A stretch of DNA of 21,155 nucleotides from assembly GCA_001797845.1 (NCBI GenBank), contig MGQN01000020.1, forward strand, positions 53,191 to 74,345. Direction: 5' to 3'. The notes under the pieces were generated by a model that worked only from the letters and a program-made list of their open reading frames with translations, did no database searches and was not told the DNA's origin. The position numbers and the translations under genes were made by a program. Below, piece by piece: positions 13,922 through 21,155 of the stretch (positions within the stretch are counted from its first letter, which is position 1; each line of letters begins with the position of its first letter). Origin of the DNA: Deltaproteobacteria bacterium RBG_16_44_11 (GTDB taxonomy: Bacteria; Desulfobacterota; Syntrophia; Syntrophales; Smithellaceae).

Positions 13922-15382
13922 ATGAAAAATCAAAATCGTAAAACTTTTTTCATGTTTTTACTGGCTTTTCTGGTCGCCTTTTTTATTGTTTCGCTGGTTG
14001 AGGTTCTGCGTTCTTCTTTTATGCCTTCAGCGGCGCCGGATGTGCAAACGGCATCGGCAATTTCCACCTCCGAAACAATAAAAGCACCTACTTCTTTTTC
14101 CGAGTTAGCCGAACGTGTCAAGCCGGCAGTAGTCAACATCAGCACTACAAAGACAACCGCAGGTCGAAGTTTTGGTTCGCCCTTTGGCCGGTCGCCTTTC
14201 GGCGATGACTTTTTTGATCGTTTTTTTGGCGATATTCCCCAACGTGAATTTAAACAAAGAAGCCTCGGTTCGGGATTTGTTATCAGCAATGATGGTTATA
14301 TTTTTACCAACAATCATGTTGTAGAAAAAGCGGATAAAATTTTGGTAAAATTATCTGACAATAGAGAATATGAAGCAAAAATTATCGGCACAGACACCAA
14401 AACTGATATTGCCTTAATCAAAATTAAACCAAGCAATAGCTTGCCAGTTGTAGAAATTGGTGATTCCGATCAAGTAAAAGTAGGTGAGTGGGTGATTGCT
14501 ATTGGTAATCCGTTCGGTTTGGAACAGACAGTAACGGCCGGCATAGTTAGCGCCAAGGGACGTGTTATCGGAGCAGGCCCTTACGACAATTTCATTCAAA
14601 CCGACGCCTCCATTAATCCCGGCAACAGCGGTGGTCCATTATTTAGCATGGATGGAAAAGTTATCGGCATCAACACGGCTATCGTCGCTCAGGGCCAGGG
14701 CATCGGTTTTGCTATACCGATTAACATGGCCAAAGGAATTTTGGGGGATTTGAAAACCAAAGGTAAGGTAACCCGTGGGTGGCTGGGCATTTCCGTGCAG
14801 GATATTACGGAAGATATCGCAAAAAATTTGAATTATAAGGATAAGAAAGGCGCTTTAGTCTCCGATGTTTTTAAGGGTGACCCTGCAGATAAAGCGGGAA
14901 TTAAAGTAGGGGACATCGTCATTGAAATCAACCATAAGCCTATTAAAGACACTCATGAATTACTGCTGACCATTGCCACAATGCAAGTCGGGGAAAGAGT
15001 ATCGATTAAGGCTATACGCGATGGTAAAGAAATAGCATTCCAGGTTGTAGTGGCGGAACGTAAAGACAAAGTTGACATGGTATCAACAAAAGGATCGACA
15101 GGGCATTTTGGCATTGCGGCACAAGACATCACTCCGGAAATGGCCAAACAGCTAGGTATTCCCCGTGAAGGGGGTGTTATAGTAACTGAGGTTCTAAACG
15201 GCAGCCCGGCGGATGATGTAGGAATTCAGCCGCAGGATATTATTGTGCAGGTTAATAGAGTAAAAATTAATTCCATGAAAGATTATACGCGCGAAATTTC
15301 CAAAGCGATCGAAAAGAAAAGCGTGACACTATTAATCAAACGCGGCAACTCCAGCTTCTTCGTTGCCCTGCAAACAGAATAG
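13922..15382 (+). CDS. degP: HtrA/DegP-family periplasmic serine protease (Do-like)
   Basis: This 486-residue envelope protease and chaperone degrades misfolded proteins. A hydrophobic N-terminal helix (about residues 8-28) acts as signal peptide or anchor. A linker with FGSPFGRSPFGDDFFDRFFGD, typical of the LA loop of this family, precedes the protease domain. The trypsin-like domain carries the triad H132 (NNHVVE), D162 (TDIAL) and S236 (GNSGGP). Two PDZ domains follow (about 270-365 and 385-480), each with a carboxylate-binding GWLGI- or GHFGI-type loop. The frame opens at a GTG (13910), but GGAGG at 13912-13916 must be the ribosome site, so the ATG at 13922 is the start. It is followed by a strong terminator. 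The precise paralogue (DegP or DegQ) is not decidable here. Confidence 0.95.
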   Translation: MKNQNRKTFFMFLLAFLVAFFIVSLVEVLRSSFMPSAAPDVQTASAISTSETIKAPTSFSELAERVKPAVVNISTTKTTAGRSFGSPFGRSPFGDDFFDRFFGDIPQREFKQRSLGSGFVISNDGYIFTNNHVVEKADKILVKLSDNREYEAKIIGTDTKTDIALIKIKPSNSLPVVEIGDSDQVKVGEWVIAIGNPFGLEQTVTAGIVSAKGRVIGAGPYDNFIQTDASINPGNSGGPLFSMDGKVIGINTAIVAQGQGIGFAIPINMAKGILGDLKTKGKVTRGWLGISVQDITEDIAKNLNYKDKKGALVSDVFKGDPADKAGIKVGDIVIEINHKPIKDTHELLLTIATMQVGERVSIKAIRDGKEIAFQVVVAERKDKVDMVSTKGSTGHFGIAAQDITPEMAKQLGIPREGGVIVTEVLNGSPADDVGIQPQDIIVQVNRVKINSMKDYTREISKAIEKKSVTLLIKRGNSSFFVALQTE

Positions 15383-15402
15383 AAAGCAGCCAATGAAAGC
15401 AA

Positions 15403-15434
15403 AAAGGCAGGCTTTTTAAAGCCTGCCTTTTTTT
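15403..15434. terminator. Bidirectional rho-independent terminator
   Basis: AAAGGCAGGC (15403-15412) pairs perfectly with GCCTGCCTTT (15421-15430) around an 8-base loop, followed by more T on the plus strand and preceded by an A run that serves the minus strand. It ends htrA and, from the other side, the acyl-CoA synthetase gene. Confidence 0.93.
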
Positions 15435-15455
15435 GTAACTTTGGCCAAAAAATAA

Positions 15456-15475
15456 AATGTTTCACGTGAAACATT
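15456..15475. other. parS: parS site (ParB binding)
   Basis: TGTTTCACGTGAAACA (15458-15473) is a perfect match to the canonical 16-base ParB site, and the palindrome extends to 20 bases (15456-15475). ParB-CTP clamps load here and spread, helping segregate the chromosome and load SMC. It lies in a convergent intergenic gap, between the stop of the acyl-CoA synthetase gene (15510) and the terminator, so no coding sequence constrains it. I see no second copy in the window. Confidence 0.93.
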
Positions 15476-15509
15476 ACCCCCTTCAGGAAGTCCGGAGACA
15501 TCCTGTCTT

Positions 15510-17681
15510 TCACCCTTTCAGCCATTGAGCGTACTGATACATTCTAGCCAATGCTTTAACGGTTCTCTCCGGAGTAATAAAATTCACTCCTTTATACTTG
15601 CACCCTTCAACATCGGTAATTGTGTGCGTTTTATTATCATTGAGCAAGTAAACTCCCGCCACCGGCTTTTGATATTTTTCCATCAGCCTTACCGTGCGCT
15701 CGACAAACTGCTTTTCAAAATCATCCAGAAACAGCAAAGCTCCTTCGACAAATTTATCATCATAGCTTTTTTTATCTAACTCTACCGTTGATTCCAGCAC
15801 GGCTTTGATCATTATCCTTCTGCCGATAATGCCCATGTGGATGATCGCGTCGCATCCATCCCATTGAAGGAGTTTCTCAAGAATGGTCATGTGTATTTCG
15901 GTATTCATTTCCGCAACAATATCCACAGGATTAGAATGGCTCCAAAATGGCGGGAGCAATTTATTGAAGCTTTCAATAATTTCCCCAGATAGTTTCGGCA
16001 CTTCCAATCCATTTTCCATACACAAATCGGACGCGACAACTCCCCATCCTCCTCCTAAGGTCATAATGGCTACTCTTTTCCCCCTGGGTAGAGGCAAAGA
16101 AGAAAATGCCGCGGAAAGATCGAGCAGGTCCATGGGTTGCTCTACCAGGATAATTCCCGCTTGCTTGCAAGCCGCTTTGAATACTTTCACATTGGAAGCC
16201 ATCGCTCCCGTGTGGCTAGCCGCCGCGTGAGCTCCGGCTTCTGTGCGTCCGCCTTTTAGGGCAATAATCGGTTTTTTTCTTCCCGCACGTTTTGCCGCTT
16301 CAAAAAACCTTCGTCCGTTTTTTATGCTTTCTATATATAAGACTACTGTTTTGGTAAGTTCATCAACTTCAAATCCTTCCATCGCATCTTCGATGGTGAT
16401 CATCGCTTCATTGCCGGAACCGCCGAATACGCGTATGCCGATGCCTTCCTTCTCGGCAAAGGCGAGCAACTGTGTCCCCAAATTTCCTGATTGTGTAACT
16501 AGTGTTGTGCCGCCCGCCTTCGGCCGCACATGTGTTCCTGTACAATAAAGAGATATAGAGGGATTGCATATCCCCATGGTGTTGGGACCTAAAATTAAAA
16601 TTCCGGCTTCTCGCGCTTGCCTTACCAGTTCTTCTTCCAGAAGCTTTCCTTCCACACCGGTTTCGGCAAACCCGGACGAGATAAGCAATACATTTTTAAT
16701 TTTCTTTTTCTTCAGTTCAGGAATTAATGCCAAAACGTGATTCGCGGGAATGGTGATCACGGCAAGATCAACCGGATCGGGAATATCGGTTACGGATTTA
16801 TAAACATGCCGGCCGATAATTTCTCCGCCTTTGGAGTTAACCAGATAAATTGGCCCCGTATATTTTCCGGCGAGCACATTAGTGAACATCAATTGTCCCC
16901 ATTTGCTAATGCCGGCGGAGGCACCGATGAAAGCAATCGATTTGGGATAAAATAACTTTCCCATTGCTTTGGGAGGTATGGGAATATGGGTGATTTTTTT
17001 ATCAGGTACTTTCCCTAAAACAATAAGAGCGTCCACCGCTGTTACTTTGCCGTCAGCAGTAACTAATAATGGATTAATATCAATTTCTCTTATTTCGGGT
17101 ATTTCTTTTCCTATCTTGGATAAACCGACTAAAGTATTAATTAGCGCTTCTCTGTCCGGCGCTTTTTCTCCGCGAAATTCTCCCAGGAGTTTTTGCGCCT
17201 CCAATTGCTCAATCATTCTTTGCGCTTCATTTTTTTCCAAAGGGGCAAGCGCAAACACAACATCCTCTATTGCTTCCGTAAAAATTCCGCCTAATCCAAA
17301 CATAACCGTAGGACCAAATTGTTCATCATGGAAAAGCCCCGCGACAAATTCTCTTTTCCCCTGCAGCATCGGCTGAATTAAAAATCCTTCTAAATCAGTC
17401 CCGGCCGCTTCCTTTATATATAAAGCGGCTGTCTTAACTTCTTCCTTGTTTTTTAAATTCAGCCTTACCAAGCCTCTCTCTGTTTTATGTGTCAGGCGAG
17501 ACCCTAAACCTTTTAGAACAATCGGATATCCGTAACGTTCGGCAACTACCAGTGCTTCCTCAATATTTCCAGCTACTTGTTCTTCTACCACAGGGATGCC
17601 ATATTTCTTGAGCACCTGTTTTGCTTCCGCTTCCGTCAATGTCGATCTGTCTTGTGATTTCGCTCTGGTAATTACGTCCAA
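15510..17681 (-). CDS. Acyl-CoA synthetase (NDP-forming), fused beta-alpha subunits
   Basis: This 723-residue cytoplasmic enzyme probably interconverts acyl-CoA + ADP + Pi with acid + CoA + ATP. An ATP-grasp (beta-type) domain occupies about residues 10-228, with GLGGIFTEAIED and REIDINPLLV. It is followed by a CoA-binding Rossmann domain (about 240-365, from KSIAFIGAS) and a succinyl-CoA-ligase-like region. The phosphorylated histidine is H490 in ASHTGAMASN. The ATP-grasp part comes first, the reverse of many fused ADP-forming acetyl-CoA synthetases. The start is a TTG with a strong GGGAGGA site seven bases upstream. In a syntroph or fermenter this enzyme could conserve energy by substrate-level phosphorylation. 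The acid used (acetate, propionate, aryl or other) cannot be told. Confidence 0.92.
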   Translation of the reverse strand: MDVITRAKSQDRSTLTEAEAKQVLKKYGIPVVEEQVAGNIEEALVVAERYGYPIVLKGLGSRLTHKTERGLVRLNLKNKEEVKTAALYIKEAAGTDLEGFLIQPMLQGKREFVAGLFHDEQFGPTVMFGLGGIFTEAIEDVVFALAPLEKNEAQRMIEQLEAQKLLGEFRGEKAPDREALINTLVGLSKIGKEIPEIREIDINPLLVTADGKVTAVDALIVLGKVPDKKITHIPIPPKAMGKLFYPKSIAFIGASAGISKWGQLMFTNVLAGKYTGPIYLVNSKGGEIIGRHVYKSVTDIPDPVDLAVITIPANHVLALIPELKKKKIKNVLLISSGFAETGVEGKLLEEELVRQAREAGILILGPNTMGICNPSISLYCTGTHVRPKAGGTTLVTQSGNLGTQLLAFAEKEGIGIRVFGGSGNEAMITIEDAMEGFEVDELTKTVVLYIESIKNGRRFFEAAKRAGRKKPIIALKGGRTEAGAHAAASHTGAMASNVKVFKAACKQAGIILVEQPMDLLDLSAAFSSLPLPRGKRVAIMTLGGGWGVVASDLCMENGLEVPKLSGEIIESFNKLLPPFWSHSNPVDIVAEMNTEIHMTILEKLLQWDGCDAIIHMGIIGRRIMIKAVLESTVELDKKSYDDKFVEGALLFLDDFEKQFVERTVRLMEKYQKPVAGVYLLNDNKTHTITDVEGCKYKGVNFITPERTVKALARMYQYAQWLKG

Positions 17682-17688
17682 TACTCGT

Positions 17689-17693
17689 CCTCC
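17689..17693 (-). promoter_or_regulatory. Ribosome site supporting a TTG start
   Basis: On the minus strand GGAGG (part of GGGAGGA) lies seven bases before the TTG at 17681. No ATG nearby in frame has a comparable site. Confidence 0.75.
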
Positions 17694-17868
17694 CTGAAGC
17701 TTTATTACGATATTTTTACTATTACTTCTATTTTCATTAATAATATTGGGTATTTATAATATTCCCAGTTCCCGTCTTTGACTCTTAGTCACTATCATAT
17801 GCCGCGCAATAATACAAGATTCATATTCGCCTATCAAATTAATTTTCATGTTTGCAAAATGTTTTTTC

Positions 17869-17952
17869 TTGACGGAATCTTTTCACGCCTCTACATTTAT
17901 ATATAAAGCATGAATGACGGCTAAGGAGTAAAAAAAGAACTTACTAAGTTCC
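17869..17952 (+). promoter_or_regulatory. Promoter region of the thioredoxin-fold gene
   Basis: TTGACG (17869-17874) and TACATT (17893-17898) form a sigma-70-like pair with 18 bases between. Downstream, GAACTT-ACT-AAGTTC (17938-17952) is a perfect inverted repeat just before the start codon, where it could be an operator or a translation-blocking hairpin. An AAGGAG at 17923-17928 is too far from the ATG to serve it. Confidence 0.4.
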
Positions 17953-17964
17953 ATAAGTGAATAT

Positions 17965-18474
17965 ATGATTAAAGATGAAATTAAACAAATTATTATTAAT
18001 GGCCGCTTGATCGGCATTACCGATTTAGATGATTCAATAAAAAAAATAGCCGCAAGCTACAAAGATAAAAGTGATGAAGAAATTAAAAAGAGTTTGCTTG
18101 CGGAGATTGCCAACAAAAACTATGTTCCTCCTGCCGCGCTCGTTGAATACGGTCAAGCGCTCCTACGCGAATTTAAGATAGCACAAGGTCTGCCCGTTAC
18201 GAAAGAACCTGCCCATGGTCTTAACATTGCTGTTTTAGGTATGGGCTGCGCTCGCTGTAGCCAATTGGAGGACAATGTCCGTAATTTACTGTCCGAAATG
18301 AAAATTGCCGCTGATTTACGCCATATTACCGACTTTAAGGAAATAGCTAGTTACGGAGTGCTCGGCTCTCCGGCATTGGTTATAAATAATAAGGTTGTTT
18401 CGGTAGGTGAAGTTCCCCCAAAAAGCAAAATTCGGCAATGGATAATCGAGGCCTATAATCCTCCTAACGAATAA
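17965..18474 (+). CDS. Thioredoxin-fold CxxC protein with a novel-looking N-terminal domain
   Basis: This 169-residue cytoplasmic protein has a small thioredoxin-like C-terminal domain (about 86-165) of the 'redox-active disulfide protein 2' (Thioredoxin_3) type. It carries the motif G-M-G-C95-A-R-C98 and a likely cis-proline P136 (VLGSPALVI). The N-terminal 80 residues are a separate charged helical domain beginning IKQIIINGRLIGITDLD. That pairing occurs in anaerobes and methanogens to my recollection, but its role is not established. Disulfide exchange or metal or thiol handling is likely from the CxxC. No ribosome site is obvious. It converges on mutM. Confidence 0.8.
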   Translation: MIKDEIKQIIINGRLIGITDLDDSIKKIAASYKDKSDEEIKKSLLAEIANKNYVPPAALVEYGQALLREFKIAQGLPVTKEPAHGLNIAVLGMGCARCSQLEDNVRNLLSEMKIAADLRHITDFKEIASYGVLGSPALVINNKVVSVGEVPPKSKIRQWIIEAYNPPNE

Positions 18475-18523
18475 CGACGATTATTCTGACACCCAATCTT
18501 AATATTTTTTTGAAATTTTTTGA

Positions 18524-19297
18524 TTATTTTTGACAACCGGGGCATAAATATGTTCCTCTCCCTGATAGTTTTATACGGCATATCGTACCGCCGCAAATTG
18601 CGCATTTTTTGCCTTCCTGCCCATAAACTTTCAATTGATGCTGGTTTTCACCTTTTCGGCCGTACAAATCACGCCAATCCGAAATTGACGTGCCTCTTTT
18701 GGCAATTGCTTTCTTAAGCACGTTTTTGGCTTGAGAAAATATTTTACGCCACTGGGCTGCCGTTAATGTCGCTACGATTCTTTCGGGATGAATACCCGCC
18801 CGATACAATATTTCACACGCGTAGATATTGCCGATGCCTTTTACAACACTTTGGTCCATCATTAGTGTTTTAATTTTCGTCTTCCGGCCACCATGAAGCT
18901 TTAGCAACTCTGTAAGCTCAAAATCCCCGAAAATCTCACGGTCGGCGCCGTTTTCTTTTCTCCGCACCACCCTTACTGTAGCAAATCTCCTAGGATCCAC
19001 CAAAAAGATATAACCATCGGCAAAGGCCATCTTCCAGCGGCTGTATTTCGGCATTGTCGAAATTTTCTGCCATAGAAGCCTTCCCGTCATGCGCAAATGA
19101 ATTACTATGGAATTCCCATCGTCCAGATCAATGGCAATCGTCTTTCCCGCGCGCTTAACCGCGACCACTCTTTTTCCCCGCATATTTTTAATTTCGGCTA
19201 ATTTGCTGTCAAATGTTTCAGTATTTAAAATTCTCTTGTCGCATATTTTCTTTTTCAATTGACGGCACAATGTTTCCACTTCAGGCAATTCAGGCAT
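18524..19297 (-). CDS. mutM: Formamidopyrimidine-DNA glycosylase (Fpg)
   Basis: This 257-residue base-excision repair enzyme removes 8-oxoguanine and ring-opened purines and cleaves the strand. The protein begins MPELPEVET, so after Met removal Pro is the Schiff-base nucleophile and the following Glu the acid. A lysine in the VKRAGKTIAIDL region fits the family's beta-turn lysine. The helix-two-turn-helix reads QSVVKGIGNIYACEILYRAG. The C-terminal zinc finger uses C232, C235, C252 and C255, with R247 (GRGTY) as the phosphate-binding arginine. The length is slightly below the usual 270. GAGGAG seven bases before the ATG supports the start. It stands alone. Confidence 0.95.
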   Translation of the reverse strand: MPELPEVETLCRQLKKKICDKRILNTETFDSKLAEIKNMRGKRVVAVKRAGKTIAIDLDDGNSIVIHLRMTGRLLWQKISTMPKYSRWKMAFADGYIFLVDPRRFATVRVVRRKENGADREIFGDFELTELLKLHGGRKTKIKTLMMDQSVVKGIGNIYACEILYRAGIHPERIVATLTAAQWRKIFSQAKNVLKKAIAKRGTSISDWRDLYGRKGENQHQLKVYGQEGKKCAICGGTICRIKLSGRGTYLCPGCQK

Positions 19298-19387
19298 TAT
19301 CCATCTCCTCTGTGTCCCCTACTGCAATATTTATCCCTGCTTTCTACTTTTACTAGAAATAATTTTATTTGCCTACCTCTTTTTTGT

Positions 19388-19416
19388 TTGACAAGTCACT
19401 TTTAAATCTTTATCTG
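19388..19416 (+). promoter_or_regulatory. Sigma-70-type promoter of the DUF3795 gene
   Basis: TTGACA (19388-19393) is followed after 17 bases by TATCTG (19411-19416). It lies divergently from mutM and about 40 bases before the coding start. The -10 is imperfect. Confidence 0.45.
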
Positions 19417-19456
19417 TAAAATCAAACAATATGTTTTAGGAGGATTTATAGACTAC

Positions 19457-19864
19457 TTGCAAATGACGGGGCCATGCGGCATTGATTGTTTTAATTGCGT
19501 TCTGTATCTGGCCAACAGTAACAAAAAATTAAGAAAGGCCGTTGCCGAAAAAATGCAGCTGCCCGAGCATGAAGCTGTCTGCAATGGCTGCCGAGCGCAC
19601 GGAGGGATAATTCCCGCGCTCAAGAGAACCGAGCCTTGTCAGGTTTTCCAGTGCATTTCTCAAAAAGGATTTAAGTTTTGTTTTGAATGTTCCGATTTCC
19701 CCTGCGACCGTCTGCATCTCTACGCGGACATGGCTTCCCAGCGTCCGCTCAACACGAAGGTCTTCAACTTATGCTTGATAAAAAAACTTGGAATTGAAAA
19801 ATGGGCTCTTCAAAAAGCTAAGAGTGTCCGCGAAACTTATTTTAAGGAAAAGTTCCACCTGTAA
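19457..19864 (+). CDS. DUF3795-type cysteine-rich protein
   Basis: This 135-residue cytoplasmic protein has the family's cysteine pattern: P-C7-G-I-D-C11-x2-C14 at the start, C42-N-G-C45-R in the middle, then C61, C66 and C75-x2-C78-x4-C83 in FCFECSDFPC. These are probably metal (zinc or iron-sulfur) ligands. The family is common in anaerobic bacteria and archaea, and its function is unknown. The start is uncertain: AGGAGG (19438-19443) is 13 bases from a TTG (19457) and 19 from an ATG (19463). The first conserved residues follow immediately, so only two residues are in question. Confidence 0.8.
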   Translation: MQMTGPCGIDCFNCVLYLANSNKKLRKAVAEKMQLPEHEAVCNGCRAHGGIIPALKRTEPCQVFQCISQKGFKFCFECSDFPCDRLHLYADMASQRPLNTKVFNLCLIKKLGIEKWALQKAKSVRETYFKEKFHL

Positions 19865-19892
19865 AAAAAATGTCATTTTTTGAAAAAAAATG

Positions 19893-19920
19893 TTGACAAA
19901 TTTTTTTATTTGCTTACATT
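19893..19920 (+). promoter_or_regulatory. Sigma-70-type promoter of the aminomutase gene
   Basis: TTGACA (19893-19898) and TACATT (19915-19920) are 16 bases apart. The upstream AT-rich stretch includes a 17-base palindrome AAAAAATG-T-CATTTTTT (19865-19881) just after the DUF3795 stop, which may act as a weak terminator. Confidence 0.55.
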
Positions 19921-19964
19921 CAGTAATTAGGTTTGAAATTTTTTGAATTAAAAAATATTTTATG

Positions 19965-19978
19965 GGAGGAAAACCTCC
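19965..19978 (+). promoter_or_regulatory. Small hairpin beside the kamA ribosome site
   Basis: GGAGG-AAAA-CCTCC forms a five-pair hairpin two bases before the true ribosome site AAGGAG (19981-19986). CCTCC is anti-Shine-Dalgarno-like, so it could pair with either GGAG. A second hairpin, AGGAGGC-TGA-GCCTCCT (20018-20034), lies inside the first codons. Confidence 0.4.
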
Positions 19979-19992
19979 AGAAGGAGAATAAA

Positions 19993-21155
19993 ATGGAAAA
20001 CGAGACCCTCTTTAATGAGGAGGCTGAGCCTCCTGGTCGCCTGACCGGTCTTGTTAAAGTCGAAAATGAAGTAATTGACTTTTGCTCATTAAACGCAACA
20101 ACTCATCAACAGCTTCCGGCTAAACAAAAGTCTGACAGGATTTTATTTCCTTTTAAGGATTCTCCTCGTTCGCGTCTTTTCCGTAAACGGCATTACCCCG
20201 ACATCACCCGCTTCGAATGGTTTGACTGGCATTGGCAACTGCGCAACGCCATCAGAGATGTTCAAACCCTGTCTCAAATTTTAAATCTTTCAGATAATGA
20301 ACGCCAGGCAATGATGCACAACGCCGGAGCTTTGCCCGTTTCTATTACCCCCTACTATGCCAGCTTGCTTGATCCCCATGATCCTGCGGCTCCACTGCGC
20401 CGCTGTGTTGTGCCCGTTATGGATGAATGCCTTCATACCGCGGGCGAAGAAGAAGATCCTTTATGTGAAGATGCCGATTCGCCGGTTCCGGGAATTGTGC
20501 ATCGTTATCCTGACCGCGCTTTGTTTTTGGTGACGGATTCCTGTTCAACCTATTGCCGTTACTGCACGCGCTCCCGCATTATTGAACGCAGTAATCAGCA
20601 TTATGTTGATTTCGAGAAATGGGAAAAGGCGATAGCCTACATCGAAAGCAATCCAAATATCAGAGATGTGCTTCTTTCCGGCGGTGATCCCTTAACATTA
20701 TCCGATAACAAGCTGGAATGGTTGTTGATGCGCTTACATAAAATTCCTCATATTGAACTTATTCGCATCGGGACAAAGGTTCCCGTTGTGCTGCCTCAGA
20801 GAATAACCCCGGCTCTGAGCGCCATGCTGAAAAAATATCATCCTTTATGGATTAGTATTCATATTACCCATCCCGATGAACTAACGCCGGAAATGAGCGC
20901 CGCCTGTATTCGCCTGGCCGATGCCGGAATTCCTTTGGGCAGCCAGACCGTATTGCTTTCCGGCATTAATGATGATGTCGCCACAATGATGAGGCTGGTG
21001 CATGCTCAATTACAAATTCGCGTTCGTCCTTACTATCTATATCAATGCGATCCTATTCCCGGCTCCTCTCATTTTCGCACGCCGATCAGCAAAGGATTGG
21101 AAATCATCCAGGGCTTGCGCGGCTACACCACCGGCTATGCCGTGCCTACTTATGT
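19993..21155 (+). CDS. kamA: Lysine 2,3-aminomutase family radical-SAM enzyme (partial, 3' end cut)
   Basis: The first 387 residues of a KamA-type enzyme are present; the frame runs off the window. The family moves an alpha-amino group to the beta carbon using a [4Fe-4S] cluster, S-adenosylmethionine and PLP. The cluster motif is C184-S-T-Y-C188-R-Y-C191, followed by the SAM-binding GGDPL. The stretch YQCDPIPGSSHFRTPISKG contains D353, aligned with the aspartate of clostridial lysine aminomutase (D293) that binds the lysine side chain. This favours lysine over glutamate as substrate. The PLP lysine and second aspartate lie beyond the edge. The N-terminus has about 60 extra residues before the conserved DWHWQLRNAI. 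The product beta-lysine could feed lysine fermentation or N-acetyl-beta-lysine osmolyte synthesis. AAGGAG six bases before the ATG sets the start. Confidence 0.92.
   Translation, partial: MENETLFNEEAEPPGRLTGLVKVENEVIDFCSLNATTHQQLPAKQKSDRILFPFKDSPRSRLFRKRHYPDITRFEWFDWHWQLRNAIRDVQTLSQILNLSDNERQAMMHNAGALPVSITPYYASLLDPHDPAAPLRRCVVPVMDECLHTAGEEEDPLCEDADSPVPGIVHRYPDRALFLVTDSCSTYCRYCTRSRIIERSNQHYVDFEKWEKAIAYIESNPNIRDVLLSGGDPLTLSDNKLEWLLMRLHKIPHIELIRIGTKVPVVLPQRITPALSAMLKKYHPLWISIHITHPDELTPEMSAACIRLADAGIPLGSQTVLLSGINDDVATMMRLVHAQLQIRVRPYYLYQCDPIPGSSHFRTPISKGLEIIQGLRGYTTGYAVPTY

Noticed and set aside
15283..15525. Open frame on the minus strand containing MFHVKH
   Set aside because: The peptide is simply the translation of the parS palindrome, and the frame overlaps htrA and the terminator. 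This is a known kind of false gene call.
19962..19991. Leader peptide MGGKPPEGE before kamA
   Set aside because: No ribosome site, no regulatory codon run, and the bases are explained by the hairpin and the kamA ribosome site.

Overview
The window reads as ordinary chromosome from an anaerobic, Gram-negative bacterium. An origin in Desulfobacterota (Syntrophales-like, such as Smithella or Syntrophus) is my inference. It rests on moderate GC with AT-rich spacers, a fused ADP-forming acyl-CoA synthetase, a lysine 2,3-aminomutase-type radical-SAM enzyme, sigma-54 promoters on ammonium-transport operons, and the inner-membrane/periplasm layout of a transporter with an adaptor. No tRNA, rRNA, CRISPR array, phage gene or intact insertion sequence is visible.

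Layout. 1-1163: a small coiled-coil protein and a GNAT acetyltransferase. 1352-5741: a four-gene ABC export operon (HlyD/MacA-type adaptor, LolD/MacB-type ATPase, two FtsX-type permeases) with a G/C-tract inverted-repeat element between the first two genes. 5753-9624: two tandem amtB-glnK operons. Each has its own sigma-54 (-24/-12) promoter, a conserved palindrome about 111-112 bp upstream of the -12 GC, and a terminator-like hairpin downstream. 9696-13586: small accessory genes: an I42/chagasin-like protease inhibitor, a membrane protein, an alpha/beta hydrolase, a hotdog thioesterase, a 169-aa protein under paired operator-like palindromes, and a lipoprotein. 13922-17681: an HtrA/DegP protease convergent with a 723-aa acyl-CoA synthetase (NDP-forming). 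The gap between these two holds a bidirectional terminator and a perfect ParB-binding parS site. 17965-19864: a thioredoxin-fold CxxC protein, mutM, and a DUF3795-type cysteine-rich protein. 19993-end: a lysine 2,3-aminomutase family gene cut by the window edge.

How the genes work together. The amtB-glnK pairs form a nitrogen-scavenging module, probably induced by an NtrC-type activator with RpoN. Both GlnK proteins keep the residue that plugs AmtB (Arg47) but lack the uridylylation Tyr51 and carry Ser at 103, so control is probably by nucleotide and 2-oxoglutarate binding. The ABC operon should export or extrude a substrate from the inner membrane; HtrA handles envelope protein quality control. 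The acyl-CoA synthetase fits fermentative or syntrophic energy metabolism.

The parS site is the strongest unexpected signal, because such sites normally cluster around the chromosome origin. I did not find a clearly undescribed multi-gene system. The best leads are the parS site, the Tyr51-less PII/AmtB pair with its conserved upstream element, the local homogenisation between the two operons, and the paired palindromes over the promoter of the 169-aa gene.
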